Assembly: GCF_000687455.2 (NCBI RefSeq)
Contig: NZ_JGVW01000022.1
Span: 1 to 64,000, forward strand
Direction of reading: 5' to 3'
DNA length: 64,000 nucleotides
Source of the DNA: Burkholderia sp. lig30
Lineage (GTDB): Bacteria; Pseudomonadota; Gammaproteobacteria; Burkholderiales; Burkholderiaceae
Each line of letters opens with the position of its first letter. Position 1 is the stretch's first letter. Both the position numbers and the translations under genes were made by a program. Below the pieces are notes generated by a model that saw only the letters and a program-made list of their open reading frames with translations, ran no database searches and had not been told where the DNA came from. Below are positions 20,234 to 28,467 of the stretch, in pieces.

Positions 20234-21136
20234 ATGGATATTGTACTGTATGCCCTCACTGCGATCCTGTACGGCGGCCTTTCCGTCGCCGCGTGGCGCG
20301 CGCACCGCCAGGGCGCGGGTTCCCCGCTCGTCGCCAGCGTGCCGCCGATGCCGGTGCCGATGCCGTCTCCGGTGGCGTCCGGCATGAGCGGCGCAGGGCG
20401 CGCGCTGCTGTTCGCCGCGCTCGTCACGCATGGCGTGCTGCTGCACATGACGATCTTCCCGCAAGATTCGATGGTGTTCGGCTTCGCGTTCGCGCTGTCG
20501 GCGATGTTCTGGCTCGGCGCCGGCATCTACTGGATCGAGAGTTTCTTCTTCCGGCTCGACAGCCTGCGCCTGCTCGTGCTGCCGCTCGCGTGCGGCGCGT
20601 CGCTCCTGCCGCTCGCGTTCGGCGGCGTGCGCGTGCTGCCGTATGCGGCCGCGCCGATGTTCAAGCTGCATTTCCTGATCGCGAACGTCGCGTATGGCCT
20701 GTTCGCGATCGCGGCGCTGCACGCGGTCCTGATGCTGATGGTCGAGCGCCGCCTGCAATCGCTGCGGCACGCCGGCCGCGACGGCTCGACGGGCTGGATC
20801 GCAAGCTGGCTCGAAACGCTGCCGCCGCTCCTCACGCTCGAAAAGCTGCTGTTCCGCCTGATCGGCGCGGGCTTCGTGCTGCTCACGCTGACGCTCGTGT
20901 CCGGCATCCTGTTCAGCGAGCAGGTCGCCGCGCGCGCGCTCACGTTCGATCACAAGACTGTCTTCGCGATCCTGTCGTGGCTGATGTTCGGCGGCATGCT
21001 GGTCGCGCACAAGATGTCGGGCTGGCGGGGCCGTGGCGCCGCGCGCTGGGTGCTCGTGTCGTTCGTCGCGCTGCTGCTGGCCTATGTCGGCAGCCGGTTC
21101 GTGCTCGAGGTGCTGCTGCACCGTTCCGTGGTTTGA
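20234..21136 (+). CDS. ypjD: CcsA/YpjD-type inner-membrane protein (cytochrome c assembly family)
   Basis: 300 residues with about eight hydrophobic segments. The C-terminal half belongs to the cytochrome c assembly (CcsA/CcmC-like) fold. The E. coli homologue YpjD also sits beside ffh. It is probably a haem-handling or unknown integral membrane protein; a role in c-type cytochrome maturation is inferred from the fold only. The next gene starts 13 bp downstream. Confidence 0.82.
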   Translation: MDIVLYALTAILYGGLSVAAWRAHRQGAGSPLVASVPPMPVPMPSPVASGMSGAGRALLFAALVTHGVLLHMTIFPQDSMVFGFAFALSAMFWLGAGIYWIESFFFRLDSLRLLVLPLACGASLLPLAFGGVRVLPYAAAPMFKLHFLIANVAYGLFAIAALHAVLMLMVERRLQSLRHAGRDGSTGWIASWLETLPPLLTLEKLLFRLIGAGFVLLTLTLVSGILFSEQVAARALTFDHKTVFAILSWLMFGGMLVAHKMSGWRGRGAARWVLVSFVALLLAYVGSRFVLEVLLHRSVV

Positions 21137-21149
21137 CCGACAGATTCCG

Positions 21150-21455
21150 ATGCGACAGATTCTCCTCCTGATTCTCCTGTTCTTCGCCAGCTCCTGGGTG
21201 GCGCGCAAGCTGCGCCAGGCGCAGGCGCAGGCGCAGGCGCAGGCGCGCGGCAGCGACCCGGCGGCCGGCGGCGCGCCGGGCTACGGCGCCGGCGCCGCGC
21301 GAAACGCGCAGACGCTCGCCGAACCGATGGTGCGCTGCGCCGAGTGCGGCGTGCATGCGCCGAAGGGCGATGCGGTGCTCGCCGGCGGCGAGTATTTCTG
21401 CAGCGTCGAGCACGCGCAGCGCCACGCCGCGCGCGCGAACGGCCGCGGCGCGTGA
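21150..21455 (+). CDS. PP0621-type small protein with membrane anchor and C-x2-C metal site
   Basis: 101 residues. One N-terminal hydrophobic segment (about 3-17), a Gln/Ala-rich linker built on five CAGGCG repeats, then a Cys cluster CAECGVHAP with a later FCSVEHAQRH that looks like a zinc site (TRASH- or MYM-like). Function unknown. Sits between ypjD and ampD, and its stop overlaps the ampD start (TGATG), so expression is coupled with ampD. Confidence 0.75.
   Translation: MRQILLLILLFFASSWVARKLRQAQAQAQAQARGSDPAAGGAPGYGAGAARNAQTLAEPMVRCAECGVHAPKGDAVLAGGEYFCSVEHAQRHAARANGRGA
21217..21246 (+). repeat. CAGGCG tandem repeat, five copies
   Basis: Five perfect hexamers inside the linker of the PP0621-type gene, encoding alternating Gln and Ala. 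Copy number changes would keep the frame. Confidence 0.85.
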
Positions 21456-22045
21456 TGCGCGGCTCGCCGCTTCTCACGATCGACGCCGGCGGCTGGGTGC
21501 GCGAGGCGCGCCACGTGCCGTCGCCGAATCACGAGGCGCGTCCGGACGGCGCGGTGCCGACGCTCGTCGTCGTGCACAACATCAGCCTGCCGCCCGGCGA
21601 GTTCGGCGGCGACGCGATCGAGGCGCTGTTCCAGAACCGGCTCGATTACGACGCGCATCCGTATTACCAGGCCCACCTGCGCGGCGTGCGCGTCTCCGCG
21701 CATTTCCTGGTCCGCCGCGACGGCGAGCTCGTGCAGTTCGTGTCGTGCGACGCGCGCGCGTGGCACGCCGGCGTGTCCGATTTCTTCGGCCGGCCGCGCT
21801 GCAACGATTTCTCGATCGGCATCGAGCTCGAAGGTGCGGACGACGTGCCGTTCGAGGCCGCCCAGTACGCGACGCTCTCCGCGTTGGCGCGCTCGCTCGC
21901 TGGCCGCTATCCGGTCGACGCGGTCGCCGGTCACGCCGACATCGCGCCAGGCCGCAAGACCGATCCCGGCCCGCACTTCGACTGGCGGCGCTTCGCGGGC
22001 GATGCCGGTTTCCCCGCCGAATACTTTCCCTATCGCCAGCACTGA
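21455..22045 (+). CDS. ampD: 1,6-anhydro-N-acetylmuramyl-L-alanine amidase AmpD
   Basis: 196 residues. Zinc ligands of the amidase_2 family are visible: His in VVHNISLPPGEF, His in the GHADIAPGRKTDPGPHFDW region and the terminal Asp of that motif. AmpD recycles cytosolic anhydromuropeptides; its loss raises AmpC beta-lactamase in bacteria with AmpR. No signal peptide, in agreement with a cytosolic enzyme. The ATG overlaps the upstream stop. Confidence 0.93.
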   Translation: MRGSPLLTIDAGGWVREARHVPSPNHEARPDGAVPTLVVVHNISLPPGEFGGDAIEALFQNRLDYDAHPYYQAHLRGVRVSAHFLVRRDGELVQFVSCDARAWHAGVSDFFGRPRCNDFSIGIELEGADDVPFEAAQYATLSALARSLAGRYPVDAVAGHADIAPGRKTDPGPHFDWRRFAGDAGFPAEYFPYRQH

Positions 22046-22142
22046 CCGCGCCCCTTTTCGGCACGCGAGATTTTTTTCTCCACCGGGGCCTTGCCGTGCC
22101 TGAGCGCGCGCGATGTCAAGGGCCCGGGCTCAAATTTTTTTG

Positions 22143-22171
22143 TTGGATAGGGCTCGGCGCTCCACTATACT
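22143..22171 (+). promoter_or_regulatory. Putative nrdA promoter
   Basis: TTGGAT (22143-22148), 17-bp spacer, TATACT (22166-22171). The first NrdR box covers the -10 hexamer. The start site would fall near 22178, leaving a leader of about 310 nt before nrdA. Confidence 0.7.
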
Positions 22172-22208
22172 TGGTGCCGATTCAGCGGTTTTGCACTAGA
22201 TGTAGTGT
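22162..22208 (+). promoter_or_regulatory. Pair of NrdR boxes upstream of nrdA
   Basis: Two 16-bp sites resembling the NrdR consensus (ACACWATATATWGTGT): 22162-22177 (CCACTATACTTGGTGC) and 22193-22208 (GCACTAGATGTAGTGT). They are 31 bp apart, i.e. three helical turns, which is the known spacing for cooperative binding by this ATP/dATP-sensing repressor. Position over and just after the promoter fits repression. Confidence 0.82.
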
Positions 22209-22491
22209 GTTTGGCCGGGGCGACCCGGCGGCACCGGCCGGCGGGCGACGCCGGCATACAGTGTTCTCAGGGCGGCGCGCCGGCCGGGCGGTTCGGCGCG
22301 CCGCGATCAGCGCTGCAGGACCTGCCGGGGCGCGATACGCATGACGAAGAACGTACTCGAATCGCGTGTATCGCAATGGCCAGGATTGGCCCGGCTTCCC
22401 GCTCGCGTCTTACCGCTCGCGCACCGCGTTGCGCGGCGTTCGTCTTAATCCGCGGTTTTCTCCGCACCATCCAACACCAGGAGCTTTGCAC

Positions 22492-25464
22492 ATGCAAACC
22501 ACCGACAATGCGACGTCCCAATTCGAGAGCGCATCGAGCGGCCCTCTCGGCGGGGCTGCACAAGGCGCGCCGGCGCTTGCGCCGCAGGCAACGTTCGCCG
22601 ACTACAAGGTGATCCGCCGCAACGGCAGCGTGGTGGCGTTCGAGCCGTCGAAGATCGCGATCGCCGTGACCAAGGCTTTCCTGGCGGTGAATGGCGGGCA
22701 GGGCGCGGCGTCGGCACGTGTGCGCGAACAGGTCGAGCAGCTGACGCAGAACGTGGTGCGCGCGCTCCTGCGCAGCCGTCCGAACGGCGGCACCTTCCAT
22801 ATCGAAGACATCCAGGATCAGGTCGAACTCGCGCTGATGCGCGGCGGCGAGCACAACGTCGCGCGTGCGTACGTGCTGTACCGTGAGAAGCGTCACCTCG
22901 AGCGCCTCCATTCGGGCGAGGAAACCCCGGTGGTCGAAGCGGGCGGCGGCATCAACGTGGTCGACAACGGCGTCACCCGTCCGCTCGACATGAACGCGCT
23001 GCGTACGCTCGTCGTGTCGGCCTGCGAGGGCCTCGGCGCTGCGGTCAACCCGGAGCCGATCGTCGCCGAGACGGTGAAGAACCTGTACGACGGCGTGCCG
23101 ATGAGCCAGGTCTACGACTCGACCATCCTCGCCGCGCGCACGATGATCGAGAAGGACCCGGCATACAGCCAGGTCACGGCCCGCATCCTGCTGCACACGA
23201 TCCGCCGCGAAATCCTCGGCGAGGAAGTCGCACAGGCCGACATGCCGGCACGCTACGCCGAATATTTCCCGCAGTTCCTGAAGCGCGGCGTCGAAGTCGA
23301 GCTGCTCGACGACAAGCTGCTGCAGTTCGACCTGACGCGCCTCGGCGAAGCGCTCGACGCGAGCCGCGACCTGCAGTTCGGCTATCTCGGCCTGCAGACG
23401 CTGTATGACCGCTACTTCCTGCACATCGACGGCACCCGCATCGAAATGCCGCAGGCGTTCTTCATGCGTGTCGCGATGGGCCTCGCGCTGAACGAGGCCG
23501 ACCGCGAAGCCCGCGCGATCGAGTTTTACAACGTGCTGTCGAGTTTCGATTTCATGAGCTCGACGCCGACGCTGTTCAACTCGGGCACGCGCCGCTCGCA
23601 GCTGTCGTCGTGCTACCTGACGACGGTCGCGGACGATCTCGACGGCATCTATGAAGCGCTGAAGGAAAACGCGCTGCTGTCGAAGTTCGCCGGCGGTCTC
23701 GGCAACGACTGGACGCGCGTGCGCGCGCTCGGCTCGCATATCAAGGGCACGAACGGCAAGTCGCAGGGCGTCGTGCCGTTCCTGAAGGTCGTCAACGACA
23801 CCGCGGTCGCGGTCAACCAGGGCGGCAAGCGCAAGGGCGCGGTGTGCGCGTACCTGGAAACCTGGCACCTCGACATCGAGGAATTCCTCGAGCTGCGCAA
23901 GAACACCGGCGACGACCGCCGCCGCACGCACGACATGAACACGGCGAACTGGATTCCCGACCTGTTCATGAAGCGCGTGATGGAAGGCACGGACTGGACG
24001 CTGTTCTCGCCGTCGACCTGCCCGGACCTGCACGACAAGTTCGGCGCGGAGTTCGAGGCGGCCTACACGGCTTACGAGGACAAGGTCGCGCGCGGCGAGA
24101 TCAAGCTGTTCAAGAAGATCCCGGCGCAGCAACTCTGGCGCAAGATGCTCGGCATGCTGTTCGAAACCGGCCACCCGTGGATCACGTTCAAGGATCCGTG
24201 CAACGTGCGTTCGCCGCAGCAGCACGTCGGCGTCGTCCACTCGTCGAACCTGTGCACGGAAATCACGCTGAACACGAGCGACAGCGAAATCGCGGTCTGC
24301 AACCTGGGCTCGGTGAACCTCGTCGCGCACCTGACGAAGCAGGCCGACGGCAGCTACGCGCTCGACCACGACAAGCTCAAGCGCACGATCGGCGTCGCGA
24401 TGCGCATGCTCGACAACGTGATCGACATCAACTACTACGCGGTCGCCAAGGCGCGTAACTCGAACCTGAAGCACCGTCCGGTCGGCATGGGCATCATGGG
24501 CTTCCAGGACTGCCTGCACCTGCTGCGCACGCCTTACGCGTCGGAAGCGGCGGTCGAGTTCGCCGACCGCTCGATGGAAGCGGTCTGCTACTACGCGTAC
24601 TACGCGTCGACCGAGCTGGCCCAGGAGCGCGGCCGCTACTCGAGCTACCGCGGCTCGCTGTGGGATCGCGGCCTGCTCCCGCAGGACACGCTGAAGCTGC
24701 TGACGGAAGCGCGTGGCGGCTACGTCGAAGTCGACACGTCCGAGTCGCTCGACTGGACGTCGCTGCGTTCGCGGATCGCCGAGCACGGCATGCGCAACTC
24801 GAACTGCGTCGCGATCGCGCCGACGGCGACGATCTCGAACATCATCGGCGTGTCGGCGTGCATCGAGCCGACCTTCCAGAACCTGTACGTGAAGTCGAAC
24901 CTGTCGGGCGAATTCACGGTGGTCAACGAGTACCTGGTGCGCGACCTGAAGGAGCGCGGCCTGTGGGACGAAGTGATGGTCGCCGACCTGAAGTACTTCG
25001 ACGGCATGCTGTCGCGCATCGATCGCATCCCGGCCGACCTGCGCGCGATCTACGCGACCGCGTTCGAAGTCGATCCGAAGTGGCTGGTCGAGGCGGCGTC
25101 GCGCCGTCAGAAGTGGATCGACCAGGCACAGTCACTGAACATCTACATGGCGGGCGCGTCGGGCAAGAAGCTCGACGAGGTCTACAAGCTCGCGTGGCTG
25201 CGCGGCCTGAAGACGACCTACTACCTGCGCACGATGGCGGCGACGCACGTCGAGAAATCGACGGTCGCGCACGGCGCGCTGAACGCGGTGCCGACGGGCG
25301 GTGGCGTGAGCGGCGGCGCGCAGGGTGCGGCGGGCAGCTTCGGCGCGGCAGGCGGCGAAGCGCCGTCGGGTGCGCTGAACGCGGCGCCGATCGAGGCGGA
25401 CGGCCCGGTGTGCACGATGCGTCCGGGCGACCCGGGCTTCGAAGAGTGCGAAGCCTGCCAGTAA
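22492..25464 (+). CDS. nrdA: Ribonucleoside-diphosphate reductase, alpha subunit (class Ia)
   Basis: 990 residues. An ATP-cone begins near residue 40 (YKVIRRNGSVVAFEPSKIAI), followed by the barrel with the active-site cysteines (LSSCYL; NLCTEI) and the YYLRTMAATHVEKST region. The C-terminal tail ends CEACQ, the swinging cysteine pair reduced by thioredoxin. A glycine/alanine-rich stretch precedes the tail. It makes dNDPs with NrdB. Start at the ATG with CAGGAG 8-10 nt upstream; the frame runs further upstream but without family sequence. Confidence 0.97.
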   Translation: MQTTDNATSQFESASSGPLGGAAQGAPALAPQATFADYKVIRRNGSVVAFEPSKIAIAVTKAFLAVNGGQGAASARVREQVEQLTQNVVRALLRSRPNGGTFHIEDIQDQVELALMRGGEHNVARAYVLYREKRHLERLHSGEETPVVEAGGGINVVDNGVTRPLDMNALRTLVVSACEGLGAAVNPEPIVAETVKNLYDGVPMSQVYDSTILAARTMIEKDPAYSQVTARILLHTIRREILGEEVAQADMPARYAEYFPQFLKRGVEVELLDDKLLQFDLTRLGEALDASRDLQFGYLGLQTLYDRYFLHIDGTRIEMPQAFFMRVAMGLALNEADREARAIEFYNVLSSFDFMSSTPTLFNSGTRRSQLSSCYLTTVADDLDGIYEALKENALLSKFAGGLGNDWTRVRALGSHIKGTNGKSQGVVPFLKVVNDTAVAVNQGGKRKGAVCAYLETWHLDIEEFLELRKNTGDDRRRTHDMNTANWIPDLFMKRVMEGTDWTLFSPSTCPDLHDKFGAEFEAAYTAYEDKVARGEIKLFKKIPAQQLWRKMLGMLFETGHPWITFKDPCNVRSPQQHVGVVHSSNLCTEITLNTSDSEIAVCNLGSVNLVAHLTKQADGSYALDHDKLKRTIGVAMRMLDNVIDINYYAVAKARNSNLKHRPVGMGIMGFQDCLHLLRTPYASEAAVEFADRSMEAVCYYAYYASTELAQERGRYSSYRGSLWDRGLLPQDTLKLLTEARGGYVEVDTSESLDWTSLRSRIAEHGMRNSNCVAIAPTATISNIIGVSACIEPTFQNLYVKSNLSGEFTVVNEYLVRDLKERGLWDEVMVADLKYFDGMLSRIDRIPADLRAIYATAFEVDPKWLVEAASRRQKWIDQAQSLNIYMAGASGKKLDEVYKLAWLRGLKTTYYLRTMAATHVEKSTVAHGALNAVPTGGGVSGGAQGAAGSFGAAGGEAPSGALNAAPIEADGPVCTMRPGDPGFEECEACQ

Positions 25465-25827
25465 TCCGGCGCACCTGATCCGGCAAGGCTCGGGGCGGCG
25501 CGCGCGACAATCGATAAAGGTTGAAGTGCGCGCCGCTCTCTACTAAAAAAATGATAAGGAATCTGTAACGCAGCACACGCGTTGCAGGCAGTGGCAAACG
25601 ATCGAAACCGCCCCGACGGCATTGCGTTTCGATCCACGTTCGATGCGCGGGGCGCACCTCGCGATACAGGCGCGACACACGTCGCGCGCGGCATCAACGA
25701 CGATGCGTTGCTCAAAGTGTTGTATCGAGGTCGCAACGCAAATCGAAAAAAGGATTTTTCCCGAGCGAGCCCTTTTATCGCACAGGAAAAGATGGTACAA
25801 ACCGTTCTAAATTGATGGTGACAATTT
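25465..25827 (+). other. 363-bp gap between nrdA and nrdB
   Basis: Unusually long for two subunit genes. It is less GC-rich at both ends. It contains an 8-bp inverted repeat ATCGAAAC/GTTTCGAT (25601-25608 with 25626-25633) and an A-rich stretch (25545-25560), but no clear terminator. An open frame of 77 codons from a TTG at 25582 lacks a ribosome-binding site and recognisable features; I do not call it a gene. Confidence 0.5.
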
Positions 25828-27039
25828 ATGCTCAACTGGGATGACGAGAAGACTGCCGTAACTCCCGCGAGCGGAGCGCAGCACAACGCGATGCGCACCC
25901 CCGCTGGAATGGCTGTCGGAATGCAGGCCGCGTCGCCTGCCGCTCCTCAGGTTCGCGACATTTTCGAAGGTGATCTCGCGGTCGCACCGCATGCACCGGC
26001 CGCTCCGGCCGCAGGTTCCGAAGCGCGGGTCAATGTCGCCGACAAGCGCATCATCAACGGCCAGACCGATGTCAATCAGCTGGTTCCGTTCAAGTACAAG
26101 TGGGCGTGGGAAAAGTATCTGGCCGGTTGTGCGAACCACTGGATGCCGCAGGAAATCAACATGTCCCGCGACATCGCGCTGTGGAAGGACCCGAACGGCC
26201 TGACCGAAGACGAGCGCCGCATCGTCAAGCGCAACCTCGGCTTCTTCGTGACCGCCGACTCGCTCGCCGCGAACAACATCGTGCTGGGCACCTACCGCCA
26301 CATCACGGCGCCGGAGTGCCGGCAGTTCCTGCTGCGCCAGGCGTTCGAAGAGGCAATCCACACCCACGCGTACCAGTACATCGTCGAATCGCTCGGCCTC
26401 GACGAAGGCGAGATCTTCAACGCGTACCACGAGGTGGCGTCGATCCGCGCGAAGGACGAATTCCTGATCCCGTTCATCCACACGCTGACCGATCCGGCCT
26501 TCAAGACCGGCACGCTCGAGGCGGACCAGAAGCTGCTGAAGTCGCTGATCGTGTTCGCGTGCATCATGGAAGGCCTGTTCTTCTATGTCGGCTTCACGCA
26601 GATCCTCGCGCTCGGCCGTCAGAACAAGATGACGGGTGCTGCGGAGCAATATCAGTACATCCTGCGCGACGAGTCGATGCACTGCAACTTCGGGATCGAC
26701 CTGATCAACCAGATCAAGCTCGAAAACCCGCATCTGTGGACGCCGGAATTCCGCGCCGAGATCCGCGAGCTGTTCAAGCAGGCCGTCGATCTCGAATACC
26801 GCTATGCCGAGGACACGATGCCGCGCGGCGTGCTGGGCCTGAACGCGTCGATGTTCAAGAGCTATCTGCGCTTCATCAGCAACCGCCGCTGCCAGCAGAT
26901 CGGCCTCGATGCGCTGTTCCCGAACGAGGAAAACCCGTTCCCGTGGATGAGCGAGATGATCGACCTGAAGAAGGAGCGCAACTTCTTCGAGACGCGCGTG
27001 ATCGAGTATCAAACGGGTGGCGCGCTGTCCTGGGAATGA
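25828..27039 (+). CDS. nrdB: Ribonucleoside-diphosphate reductase, beta subunit (class Ia)
   Basis: 403 residues. A ~75-residue Ala-rich N-terminal extension precedes the ferritin-like core. Diiron ligands are visible in the [14 protein letters not shown] and [12 protein letters not shown] helices, and the radical Tyr should lie in the helix carrying HTHAYQ. The NrdA-binding tail ends [10 protein letters not shown]. It generates the tyrosyl radical used by NrdA. Ribosome-binding site weak (GGTG before the ATG). Confidence 0.96.
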   Translation: MLNWDDEKTAVTPASGAQHNAMRTPAGMAVGMQAASPAAPQVRDIFEGDLAVAPHAPAAPAAGSEARVNVADKRIINGQTDVNQLVPFKYKWAWEKYLAGCANHWMPQEINMSRDIALWKDPNGLTEDERRIVKRNLGFFVTADSLAANNIVLGTYRHITAPECRQFLLRQAFEEAIHTHAYQYIVESLGLDEGEIFNAYHEVASIRAKDEFLIPFIHTLTDPAFKTGTLEADQKLLKSLIVFACIMEGLFFYVGFTQILALGRQNKMTGAAEQYQYILRDESMHCNFGIDLINQIKLENPHLWTPEFRAEIRELFKQAVDLEYRYAEDTMPRGVLGLNASMFKSYLRFISNRRCQQIGLDALFPNEENPFPWMSEMIDLKKERNFFETRVIEYQTGGALSWE

Positions 27040-27040
27040 C

Positions 27041-27324
27041 CCGGGCACGTCACCGAGTGACGACGATGGAGAAGCCGGCGGCGGAGTGCCCCGGCTCAAG
27101 GTTTAGGAGCAAGAACGCCTGATGCAAAGCATGCCCGGTGCCTTAACGGCCCAACAACACGACAGGCACTTTGCGAACCCTTCAGTGGGATGGGCAAACT
27201 TCCCTCCGGAAAGGGCGGACGGCCATGTGGCCGCCTGCCCGATCAAGCGATTAGGGGCGGCGGCGCGTGGCGCGCCGGCCGCCGACTTGATTTGGCGCGC
27301 GAGGCCTCAGGGCCACGCGCGCCA
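27041..27324 (+). ncRNA. Candidate structured RNA in the nrdB-histone H1 spacer
   Basis: The 437-bp gap after nrdB is dense in base-pairing: 27041-27048 with 27086-27094 (8 bp, one bulge, GTCAC/GTGAC hairpin inside); 27124-27128 with 27170-27174 and 27138-27143 with 27164-27169; hairpin A 27213-27240; hairpin B 27256-27283 (11 bp, one bulge); hairpin C 27293-27324 (9 bp, A-A mismatch, 4 bp, TCAG loop). No U-run follows hairpin C. It could be an independent RNA, the nrdB 3' end or the leader of the H1-like gene. Identity unknown. Confidence 0.4.
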
Positions 27325-27476
27325 TACCGTATTCATTAGCGTAAGCGTGTGGTGTCCGCGTACGCCGATGAATAGCCCGCTTCGCAGCGCGCGCTCCGAA
27401 CAGCGTCCGCGGGAAGCGGGTTTTGACGAAGGGTGTAGTTTGAACTGACTCTCATCTGAACCTGAAGGAGAACAAC

Positions 27477-28280
27477 ATGGCACTTGCCAAGAAGAAACCG
27501 GCTGCGAAGAAGGCGGCGGCGACGAAGACCGTTGCGAAGAAGGCTGCCGCTCCGGCGAAGAAGGCCGCTGCAGTGAAGAAGGTCGCTGCAGTGAAGAAGG
27601 TTGCTGCGAAGAAGGTTGCGGTGAAGAAGGTTGCCGCGAAGAAGGCGGCACCGGCGAAGAAGGTCGCGGCAAAGAAGGTTGCGGTGAAGAAAGTCGCTGC
27701 AAAGAAGGTTGCAGTGAAGAAGGTTGCCGCGAAGAAGGCGGCACCGGCGAAGAAGGTCGCTGCGAAGAAGGTTGCGGTGAAGAAAGTCGCTGCAAAGAAG
27801 GTCGCTGCAAAGAAAGTCGCGGTGAAGACGGTCGCCGCGAAGAAGGCGGCACCGGCGAAGAAGGTCGCGGCAAAGAAGGCCGTCGCGAAGAAGGCGGCGG
27901 CGCCGGCAAAGAAGGTCGTCGCGAAGAAGGCGGCTGCACCGGCGAAGAAGGCTGTCGCGAAGAAGGCAGCGGCGCCGGCGAAGAAGGCTGCCGCGAAGAC
28001 GGCCGCTGCGCCCGCGAAGAAGGCCGCTCCTGCAAAGAAGGCAGCGCCGGCCAAGAAGGCTGCCGCGAAGACGGCTGCTGCGCCCGCGAAGACGGCCGCT
28101 CCCGAGGCGAAGGCAGCGCCCGCGAAGAAGGCCGCTGCGCCGAAGAAGGTTGTCGTGAAGAAGGCGGCACCGGCGACGACGGCGTCGACGGCTTCGGTCG
28201 CTGCGCCGACGTCGGGCGTGAAGACGGCGCTCAACCCGGCAGCGGCATGGCCGTTCCCGACCACCAGCAACCGTCCGTAA
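27477..28280 (+). CDS. Histone H1-like DNA-binding protein (Lys/Ala/Val repeats)
   Basis: 267 residues made almost wholly of AAKK/VAVKK/APAKK units, ending in the non-repetitive tail NPAAAWPFPTTSNRP. Such eukaryotic H1-tail-like proteins (HctB, BpH1, AlgP-like) bind DNA without sequence preference and help compact the nucleoid. The Lys content is extreme and there is no globular domain. A good AAGGAG lies 7 nt before the ATG. Repeat number is expected to vary between strains. It stands alone between the structured spacer and a terminator. Confidence 0.9.
   Translation: MALAKKKPAAKKAAATKTVAKKAAAPAKKAAAVKKVAAVKKVAAKKVAVKKVAAKKAAPAKKVAAKKVAVKKVAAKKVAVKKVAAKKAAPAKKVAAKKVAVKKVAAKKVAAKKVAVKTVAAKKAAPAKKVAAKKAVAKKAAAPAKKVVAKKAAAPAKKAVAKKAAAPAKKAAAKTAAAPAKKAAPAKKAAPAKKAAAKTAAAPAKTAAPEAKAAPAKKAAAPKKVVVKKAAPATTASTASVAAPTSGVKTALNPAAAWPFPTTSNRP
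27500..28170 (+). repeat. Imperfect tandem repeats coding Lys-Ala-rich units
   Basis: The coding region is built from short related blocks. Longer identical stretches recur, for example the segment GAAGGTTGCCGCGAAGAAGG near 27627 and again near 27720, and the CACCGGCGAAGAAGGTCGC block near 27648, 27747 and 27849. The similarity suggests growth by duplication within the gene. Confidence 0.8.
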
Positions 28281-28345
28281 TCACGGATGGCCGCGCGGCC
28301 CGGACACTCATGCAGTGTCCGCGGATGGCGTAGTGCGATGAATCG

Positions 28346-28382
28346 ATCCCGCCACCGGGCTCAGGTGGCGGGATTTTTTTTC
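28346..28382 (+). terminator. Intrinsic terminator after the H1-like gene
   Basis: An 11-bp stem (28346-28356 with 28364-28374), 7-nt loop, followed by nine Ts. It lies 66 nt after the stop codon. Confidence 0.93.
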
Positions 28383-28398
28383 GCCCGCGCGACCGGCG

Positions 28399-28432
28399 AA
28401 AAAAAACGCATGTGCAGCTTCGCACATGCGTT
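28399..28432 (-). terminator. Intrinsic terminator of the SlyB-like gene (minus strand)
   Basis: On the minus strand an 11-bp stem (28432-28422 with 28415-28405), 6-nt loop, then a run of about eight Us. It faces the H1 terminator, giving two back-to-back terminators between convergent genes. Confidence 0.9.
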
Positions 28433-28467
28433 CGACCGCGGCTTGCGCCGCGTGCTGAGGATACGGA

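Larger units (their letters stand above)
22046..22491 (+). other. 446-bp gap ampD-nrdA: T-runs, promoter, NrdR boxes, long leader
   Basis: Holds two T-runs after ampD (about 22071-22078 and 22134-22141), the latter after a weak GAGC/GCTC pairing; then the nrdA promoter and paired NrdR boxes (own entries), then about 310 nt of leader with one strong hairpin at 22272-22304 (11-bp perfect stem, 11-nt loop). No convincing small gene. Confidence 0.6.

Noticed and set aside
22267-24786. Long open frame on the minus strand opposite nrdA, and similar ones opposite rnb (38515-40938), maeB (47275-49830) and tkt (53393-55651)
   Set aside because: Mirror frames of GC-rich genes with strong third-position bias. 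Their translations are low-complexity Arg/Ala/His/Val strings without family motifs or ribosome-binding sites.
25582-25815. 77-codon frame from TTG in the nrdA-nrdB gap
   Set aside because: No ribosome-binding site and no recognisable similarity. Kept as a gap with unknown content.
27122-27448. Open frame of 108 codons in the nrdB-H1 gap
   Set aside because: Composition and lack of known motifs argue against a gene; the same DNA is better explained by its strong secondary structure.
27500-28170. Repeats in the H1-like gene considered as a CRISPR array
   Set aside because: Repeats are short, in frame, degenerate and without unique spacers; no cas gene is present.
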